DNA of 64,000 nt from Charina bottae. Lineage: Eukaryota; Chordata; Lepidosauria; Squamata; Charinaidae. The DNA lies in contig JALMGJ010000006.1 in the NCBI GenBank assembly GCA_023362775.1, positions 55,073,501 to 55,137,500 on the forward strand, written 5' to 3'. The stretch's first letter is position 1, and each line of letters starts with the position of its first letter. The notes below the pieces were generated by a model that made no database searches, had not been told where the DNA came from, and saw only the letters and a program-made list of their open reading frames with translations. A program made the position numbers and the translations under genes. Shown piece after piece: positions 57,976 through 64,000 of the stretch.

Positions 57976-58167
57976 CTGCATTGGCGATCACTCGTAGACG
58001 AGTAAGGTTGTCTTCCAAAGGTAAAATTTTAACGGTGGATCCGTAAGTGGCTATAAAGGCCAATTCTGGATCCGCACAACCTCCCACAATGAGGGCATAG
58101 GTTTCCGGGTGGGAGACGGTCATGAAGAGGGTTTGCCTGACGTGCCTTCCTTTTAGCTCTTTTCTCC
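57976..58167 (-). mobile_element. 3' end of the LINE family at 9484-13065
   Basis: On the minus strand it matches 12868-13054 of that element with only a few substitutions, covering the last codons with the zinc finger and the 3' end up to CGCCAATG. It is a 5'-truncated copy; minus-strand frame 57779-58207 runs through it in the wrong frame. Confidence 0.92.
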
Positions 58168-60066
58168 TTTCTGGCCTACAAAAATCAGCACAAGTGAATG
58201 GGAGCAAAATTTTACAGTTTCCGTTATCACTTCTCTACCAGTTAGCAGCCAATAAGGTTTTTGCAACTCAAATCCTAAGACCCATCTTATGGTGCTCACC
58301 CCTCTTCCTGCTCAGTTATTTTTACAAATCTTGAAAAATTATTTCAATTTTTTTAAAAAATAGAAAGCTGTAATACTGCAAAGTGAAGTGCCTGTCTTCA
58401 GCGCCACCTTGATATTCAAGAATACTCAATTAGACCTCATAACCTTGAATGGCTGGTTATAACCCATTGCTTTCTTTGGTAGATGTGCTCACCTACTCAG
58501 GAATAAAGCAAGGATTAGCATAAGCGGCAGAGAGAAGATTGCAGTAACATCCTAGTATTGTACTTGCTCCAAAGGAAGACAATGTTGCACTTAAGGCAAT
58601 CCTTTCAACAAAGAAATATTAGACAGAAAAAGAATTATAAATATTCAAAACTCCAGTGGAATGTCCAGCTTCCCCATAATGTCAACCTAGGGTTGTCAAC
58701 TCAAGCTGAAACTATAAGCTTGACTTAGAGAATCAGTGGGCAGAGCAGTAAATGTATCTATATGATAAATCATATATAACGATGAATTTATGAAAGGACA
58801 TAAATATATTGGCTAGAAACTACAGTGCAATAAATGTTAACTGAATAACTGTTTAAACTTAATAGCCTGTAATTAATTGATTCCCTATCTGTATGGCACT
58901 CATACAAAGCACTTTTTCTCTTGCTTGAAGAATCACATAAGTGTATACACATTGGACCCTAGGAGTGGGACCTTTTTTTTTCTTTTTCCCCAAGATTTAT
59001 GTTTGATCCTTGAAATTTACTATGGATTCTTTGATAGAGGTAGAAAGTGTTTTCTTCTACTCTTCCTGTTCAGCCTTGCCCAGTAGGCAGGTATAGGCAA
59101 ATCACTTTGGCAGACAACTGAGTTAATTATTTGCAAGCTTAAATTAGGTTAGGACTATATAAAATTAGATCAAGGGATACAGCTTGCCCAGTCTGATCCA
59201 GATGTTTGCTGTTGTACTGTAAGTACATTTTTATGAATATACTTACAGTAAACAATTAATTCTGTAACAAAAATATTAACTGTTTTATAAGCAATGCTAT
59301 GGTAATATATCAGATTCAATTTCCAAAGCAGATATTGCAGTTTCTCTGGTATGGACAAATAGCCCAGACCTTCCTGTGTCCAGTTCTAGCTGAATTCAGG
59401 ATATATACAGGTGGCTACAGATCCATTCATGCATGACATCTTGCACAAGATAGCTCAAGGATTGCCAAGAGCAATAGGGAATCTATGAAATTTTCCCACC
59501 ACCATTGCAATACATTTGGAGAAACAGCAGAAATAGAAATGTAGAATTGATAAGGAGATTTAAATCTCCAGCTGATCTCACACCTTTGCTGAAAGGTCAC
59601 CTCTGACTCAAACAAACCTGAGTTACTGGGAAGGACTATATATATAGGAGATGACATATTTAAGCTTTTCTCCTTTGGATACAAAAATGAGTCTCTCTCC
59701 ACCCCAACATGCAATACTGCTATTTGCATTAGGTAAAAAAATAATGCTAGTTCAAATTGTAAATTCCCATTAAGTGCAAATAACAGCATTGATAGTGTTG
59801 TTGGGAATTGGAATTTTCATTGAATTGCCACAGAATGGTTAAACATGGCTCAATCTTGTTTATTCTATTTTTAAGTGTACAATGAATCAATAAAACACTT
59901 AATTCACTTCAGTCTCACTGAAAAGATGGAAAGAAAGCTTGTCAGATTTCCTGCTTGCATGGCAGTATAGATAATATGACAGATATTGTTTTCTTTCATT
60001 TCTCAAGCTTATACCATTATGCTATGTTTCTATTGCTCTGTGTATTGTCCTAGGGTCTTTCAAGAG
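58168..60066. other. No recognisable feature
   Basis: AT-rich DNA; frames at 58877-59086 and 59427-59789 have no domain. Confidence 0.5.
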
Positions 60067-60067
60067 G

Positions 60068-60108
60068 AGATGATGATGACAATGATGATGATGATGATGA
60101 TGATGATA
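60068..60108. repeat. (GAT)n microsatellite
   Basis: About twelve GAT units with one interruption. Confidence 0.93.
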
Positions 60109-60356
60109 TAATGGACATCATAGAAACCATCAAAACTTCTAGAACTGTGTTACCTTTGGTGTGTTCAAGAGCAAGCATTGGACAATATTAATGAATCACA
60201 TTATCTGCAATGGAACGTCCATCATAGGTTAAATCAGAGTATCAGCTTCTTCTGGCTATTCTGTCTACATTTCAGCTAAGATATAAATTAATAATATTGG
60301 AAGATGCTTTGAATATATTTATGGTAGGCTGTAATCCCATAACAATTTACCCATTA

Positions 60357-60464
60357 AAATTAATAAATAAAACAATTTATTAACAATTAATAAAATTAAT
60401 AAATAAAACAATTTATTAACAATTAATAAAATTAATAAATAAAACAATTTATCCATTAAAATTA
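60357..60464. repeat. 36-bp tandem repeat, about 2.8 copies
   Basis: TAATAAATAAAACAATTTAT starts at 60361, 60397 and 60433, with an identical 36-bp unit and a partly changed last copy. Confidence 0.93.
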
Positions 60465-60680
60465 ATGAGAGATTCTTCTGAACAGACATATATAGGATTT
60501 CACTCTCAGTGCTGGCAAAAATCCCAACAATGTAACATATTTTTATAAGATAACAGTTGACATTGAAAGTTTGTTCAGTAGCCAGGAGAGCAGAGTAGCG
60601 CTGAAATAAGCAGTAGTAGTATAACTTTATTGATTAGTCAATTGACCATAACAAAAATGGGCAACTGCCACAGTGGAATA

Positions 60681-60731
60681 CAATACGATACGATACGATA
60701 CGATACGATACGATACGATACGATACGATAA
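60681..60731. repeat. (CGATA)n pentanucleotide array in LINE 3' UTR
   Basis: About nine CGATA/ATACG units that degrade on the right into AGATA-like repeats up to about 60800. Confidence 0.93.
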
Positions 60732-61084
60732 GATAAAATAGACTAAAGTGAGATAAGGTAAGATACAGTAAGGTAGGATAAAGATAAAAGAGTATAAGAT
60801 AATGCAGAGACTTATAATAAAATGAATAATAAAATACAAAACAGTATGTGTTTAAGTGAATTCATCACCTTTACATGTCACCCCAATGTGTTCCATAAAT
60901 TGTGTTCTCAGTTGGACAGCTCTGACTATAAACTTAATAGTTCTGGTGACTACATATGTGTTTGTGCCCTGAAGGAAGTAACGTAGTCATTTGTTACAGT
61001 CCTAATATATGGTTCTGTCAAGTAGTCTCTGTAGGTACTGAGCCCTTGCTGGGGCATATAATTGACAGTTAAAAAGGACATGCA

Positions 61085-61758
61085 CAATGTCTTCTATTTC
61101 GGATGCTCCACAGATACATGTTCTCTCAGAATATGGCACTTGATGGAATCATCCATATTTAACCATAGAATCTAGCTGCTCGAATGTTGCTCTGGTAAGA
61201 GCTATCCTATGGTATTGAGTCAGACCCATTGTCAGATATTTTTCTGTTTGAAAAGTCATTTTATTCTTGGCCAACCATTTCAACGACCTAATGTTTGCAA
61301 ATGACTCAATATCGGTTTGAGCATTAACATCCAAGACTCTTTGTTTAAATATTGCCTTGGCCTGATGTCTGGCTGAGAGTAGATACTGGGTTGAAAAGCC
61401 GAACTATGAGATGGTTTGGAGAAGTTGATTGATCCATGTAGTGGGTTGTAATGTGCCCATCTGTTCTTCAAGGCACATTTTTGGTAGTCTGTCAGGTTCC
61501 ATTAGGAGAATCCTCCACCAGTAGTTGAAGACTTTGATTACTGCTAGACCATAAATGGGGTGTGTGCCTGTTTCAGCTCTTACTGCTGCTGCGGGTGTAT
61601 TCCTGTCAGTCCCCAGAATTGTTCTTAAGAAGCGTGCTTGATTTTGTTCAAGTAAGGAGGCCTTTGATAGGCCCCACAGTTTGGCGCCATATGTTAACAC
61701 TGGTACAATTTTTGCCTTGTGAACCTTTAAAATGGAGATCAGGGTACTTGGGTGGTTA
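61085..61758 (-). pseudogene. LINE ORF2 C-terminal part
   Basis: From 61700 down, the frame gives YGAKLWGLSKASLLEQNQAR, FLRTILGTDRNTPAAAVRAE and the YWWRILLMEPDRLP block. In other frames follow WLAKNKMTFQTEKYLTMG (61200-61280) and a C-terminal Cys/His motif C-x-C-x8-H-x4-C (near 61085-61135). Frame changes at about 61400 and stops after 61149 make it dead. This region of LINE proteins binds nucleic acid after the RT. Confidence 0.8.
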
Positions 61759-61760
61759 TA

Positions 61761-63339
61761 AGCTGCTCAAAAAAATAAAGGGAACACTGAAATAAGACAT
61801 CCTAGATCTGAATGAATGAAATATTTGTATTAATTATTTTGTTCATTACATAGTTGAATGTGCTGACGACAACATCACACAAAAAGCAATGGAAATCAAA
61901 TGTAAGCAACCCCTGGAGGTCTGGATGTGGAGTTACACTCAAAAATTAAAGTGGAAAAGAACACTACAGGCTGATTCAACGTTTATGTAATGTCCTTAAA
62001 ACAAGTCAAAATGAGGCTCAGTAGTGTGTGTGGCCTCCACGTGCCTGTATGACCTCCCTACAATGCCTGGGCATGCTCCGGATGAGGTGGCGGATGGTCT
62101 CCTGAGGGATCTCCTCCCACACCTGGACTAAAGCATCCCCCAACTCCTGGACAGTCTGTGGTGCAACGTGGCGTTGGTGGATGGAGCGAGACATGATGTC
62201 CCAGATGTGCTCAATTGGATTCAGGTCTGGGGAACGGGCGGGCCAGTCCATAGCATCAATGCCTTCGTCTTGCAGGAACTGCTGGCACACTCCAGCCACA
62301 TGAGGTCTAGCATTGTCTTGCATTAGGAGGAACCCAGGGCCAACCGCACCAGCATATGGTCTCACAAGGGGTCTGAGGATCTCATCTCGGTACCTAATGG
62401 CAGTCAGGCTACCTCTGGCGAGCACATGGAGGGCTGTGCGGCCCCCTAAAGAAATGCCACCCCACACCATTACTGATCCACTGCCAAACTGGTCATGCTG
62501 GAGGATGTTGCAGGCAGCAGAACGTTCTCCATGGCGTCTCCAGACCCTGTCACGTCTGTCACATGTGCTCAGTGTGAACCTGCTTTCATCTGTGAAGAGC
62601 ACAGGGCGCCAGTGGCGAAGTTGCCAATCTTGTGTTCTCTGGCAAATGCCAAACGTCCTGCACGGTGTTGGGCTGTAAGCACAACCCCCACCTGTGGACG
62701 TCGGGCCCTCATACCACCCTCATGGAGTCTGTTTCTGACCGTTTGAGCAGCCACACGAACATTTGTGGCCCACTGGAGGTCATTTTGCAGGGCTCTGGCA
62801 GTGCTCCTCCTGTCCCTCCTTGCACAAAGGCAGAGGTAGCGGTCCTGCTGCTGGGTTGTTGCCCTCCTACGGCCTCCTCCACGTCTCCTGATGTACTGAC
62901 CTGTCTCCTGGTAGCGCCTCCATGCTCTGGACACTACGCTGACAGACACAGCAAACCTTCTTGCCACAGCTCGCATTGATGTGCCATCCTGGATGAGCTG
63001 CACTACCTGAGCCACTTGTGTGGGTTGTAGACTCCGTCTCATGCTACCACTAGAGTGGAAGCACCGCCAGCATTCAAAAGTGACCAAACCATCAGCCAGA
63101 AAGCATAGGAACTGAGAAGTGGTCTGTGGTCACCACCTGCAGATCCACTCCTTTATTGGGGCTGTCTTGCTAACTGCCTATGCTTTCCGCCTGTTGTCTA
63201 TTCCATGTGCACAACAGCATGTGAAATTGATTGTCAGTCAGTGTTGCTACCTAAGTGGACAGTTTGATTTCACAGAAGTGTGATTGACTTGGACTTACAT
63301 TGTGTTGTTTCAGTGTTCCCTTTATTTTTTTGAGCTGTG
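61761..63339 (-). mobile_element. Tc1/mariner transposon, 1579 bp, nearly intact
   Basis: TA duplications at 61759-61760 and 63340-63341 define the ends. Terminal inverted repeats share GCTCAAAAAAATAAAGGGAA CACTGAAA (28 bp identical: 61765-61792 and 63308-63335), with the four outermost bases diverged. The transposase gene fills most of the interior and is markedly richer in G+C than the surrounding DNA. It interrupts a LINE. Confidence 0.96.
62018..63042 (-). pseudogene. Tc1 transposase, one frameshift
   Basis: From ATG at 63042 the frame has a paired-like HTH ([34 protein letters not shown]), a basic GRRR linker and a second HTH ([20 protein letters not shown]). A one-base loss near 62625, just after FAREH, shifts it into the frame that ends at 62018. 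That frame carries the DD34E triad: Asp in LFTDESRF, Asp in LMQDNARPH and Glu in SPDLNPIEHIWD, with exactly 34 residues between the last two. A total of about 340 residues is the usual Tc1 length. The protein cuts out and reinserts the element at TA. Apart from the single shift I see no other break. Confidence 0.93.
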
Positions 63340-63341
63340 TA

Positions 63342-63760
63342 ATTAAGTAATTTAGTTAAAATTTTAGAGCTTGCTGTGGCCTTTATAGAACTTTGTTTGA
63401 AGTGGTTGACCCAAGGTCCTATATCTGTGAAAACCACCCCTAAATATGAGAAACAATCTATTTGTTTTATAGGCTCCCCATCCAAGTGCCAGTTGTATTT
63501 GGCCCATCTTATTCTTATTATTTAGACTTATTGATCTTTAAAGAATTAGAGGTGCAATAGGCACCAAATCTTCTCAGGCCTACTTGGGAGTGTGCTATCA
63601 AAACCATGTCATCTGCATACAAAAGGATATTGATATGTCTGTTAAGGATCTTTGGCATGTGAATGTCCTTAGAACAGAATAATCCTGGGAATTGCACTGA
63701 AGTAAGCATGCCTACCATGATAGCTTGGTAGATGTCTGAAAATGGCAGTTTTCTTCACCT
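63342..63760 (-). pseudogene. LINE RT fragment upstream of Tc1
   Basis: Frames 63518-63718 and 63270-63485 give NILLYADDMVLIAHSQVGLR, with the catalytic Asp pair, NSLKINKSK, and DCFSYLGVVF, the usual order of RT palm and thumb. The last residues of the second frame (after 63340) are Tc1 end sequence. The 5' part of RT and all of the endonuclease are missing. Confidence 0.82.
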
Positions 63761-64000
63761 ATGAATGCAAAACAAAATAAATGAAGGTTGTACTTGGTTT
63801 CTCCCTATCAATTTGAACCAAACCTGGCAATGATATTCTGAACTAATCCTGACCATATATGTACTGCCAAGCAACCAAGGAATCAAAAATATAGTTATCT
63901 TAATTTGTTGACAGAATTTAAAAGAATGCTTAAATTTGAAGTAGTCCATAGGAAAAAAATCCTTTATTAGCCCATATTTTCCACATAATAAGCCTAGGGA
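63761..64000. other. No recognisable feature at the right edge
   Basis: AT-rich DNA; the minus frame 63755-63949 shows no domain. Confidence 0.5.

Larger units (their letters stand above)
60606..63760 (-). mobile_element. Non-LTR retrotransposon, 5'-truncated, split by Tc1
   Basis: Reads from RT (63760) to a 3' UTR ending near 60606, with TTTATTGATTAGTCAATTGA at its end. The frame has YADD (63590-63625), then LGVVF, TYGAKLWGLS, ARFLRTILG and the C-terminal Cys/His motif. It resembles the L2/CR1/Rex-like LINEs of reptiles; clade not certain. The 3' UTR holds a pentanucleotide array at 60681-60731. The Tc1 at 61761-63339 separates RT from the C-terminal part. Confidence 0.82.

Noticed and set aside
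62313..62979. Plus-strand frames of 83-121 codons
   Set aside because: Antisense shadows of the GC-rich Tc1 transposase.

Overview
This is animal nuclear DNA, and the repeats point to a squamate reptile (snake or lizard). Supporting families are BovB, long L1 elements with a reptilian 5' UTR, a Ty3/gypsy chromovirus, Penelope-like elements (PLEs), a Sauria-type SINE, a tRNA-derived SINE with an ACCTTT-type tail, and microsatellites at LINE 3' ends. I cannot decide between snake and lizard. The DNA is AT-rich, and I found no exon of a recognisable host gene, so the window is probably intergenic or deep inside a large intron. Almost every feature is a transposable element or a decayed copy of one.

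Layout. 1-9 kb: tRNA-SINEs, a U6 snRNA pseudogene (4807), a PLE fragment with 13-bp target duplications (5537-5704), microsatellites and a 5S-related repeat (8735). 9.4-13.1 kb: a 5'-truncated non-LTR retrotransposon with endonuclease, reverse transcriptase and a C-terminal C2H2 finger, split by a 788-bp solo LTR. 14.07-14.28 kb: a palindromic double PLE end. 16.9-21.15 kb: an isolated LTR, then the pol-3' LTR half of a chromovirus on the minus strand. 21.2-24.2 kb: a truncated L1 on the minus strand, itself hit by a PLE. 28.6-30.2 kb: an internally deleted BovB. 31.0-36.7 kb: one L1 insertion with a twin-priming inversion; a complete non-autonomous L1 derivative sits in its inverted 5' part and a LINE tail in its 3' part. 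36.7-60 kb: mostly featureless DNA with a probable ERV LTR (45.4-45.9 kb), a coding-like pseudogene trace (48.6-49.4 kb), SINEs, a 114-bp BovB tail and a second copy of the LINE 3' end from the 9-13 kb element. 60.6-63.8 kb: a LINE on the minus strand split by a nearly intact Tc1 transposon (61761-63339).

These are not cooperating host genes but a layered insertion record. Target-site duplications (TSDs) read directly from the sequence give the order: LTR after LINE, PLE after L1, half-L1 after L1, Tc1 after LINE. The most unusual signals are: (i) three PLE insertions all with 13-bp duplications; (ii) a hammerhead-ribozyme-like core (CTGAAGA, 19-nt hairpin, GAAAC) at their ends, whose stem pairing is kept while its sequence differs between two PLE types; (iii) an 82-bp perfect palindrome of PLE ends; (iv) the L1 derivative with 5' UTR, ORF1-like gene and 3' UTR but no ORF2; (v) the twin-primed L1 enclosing it.
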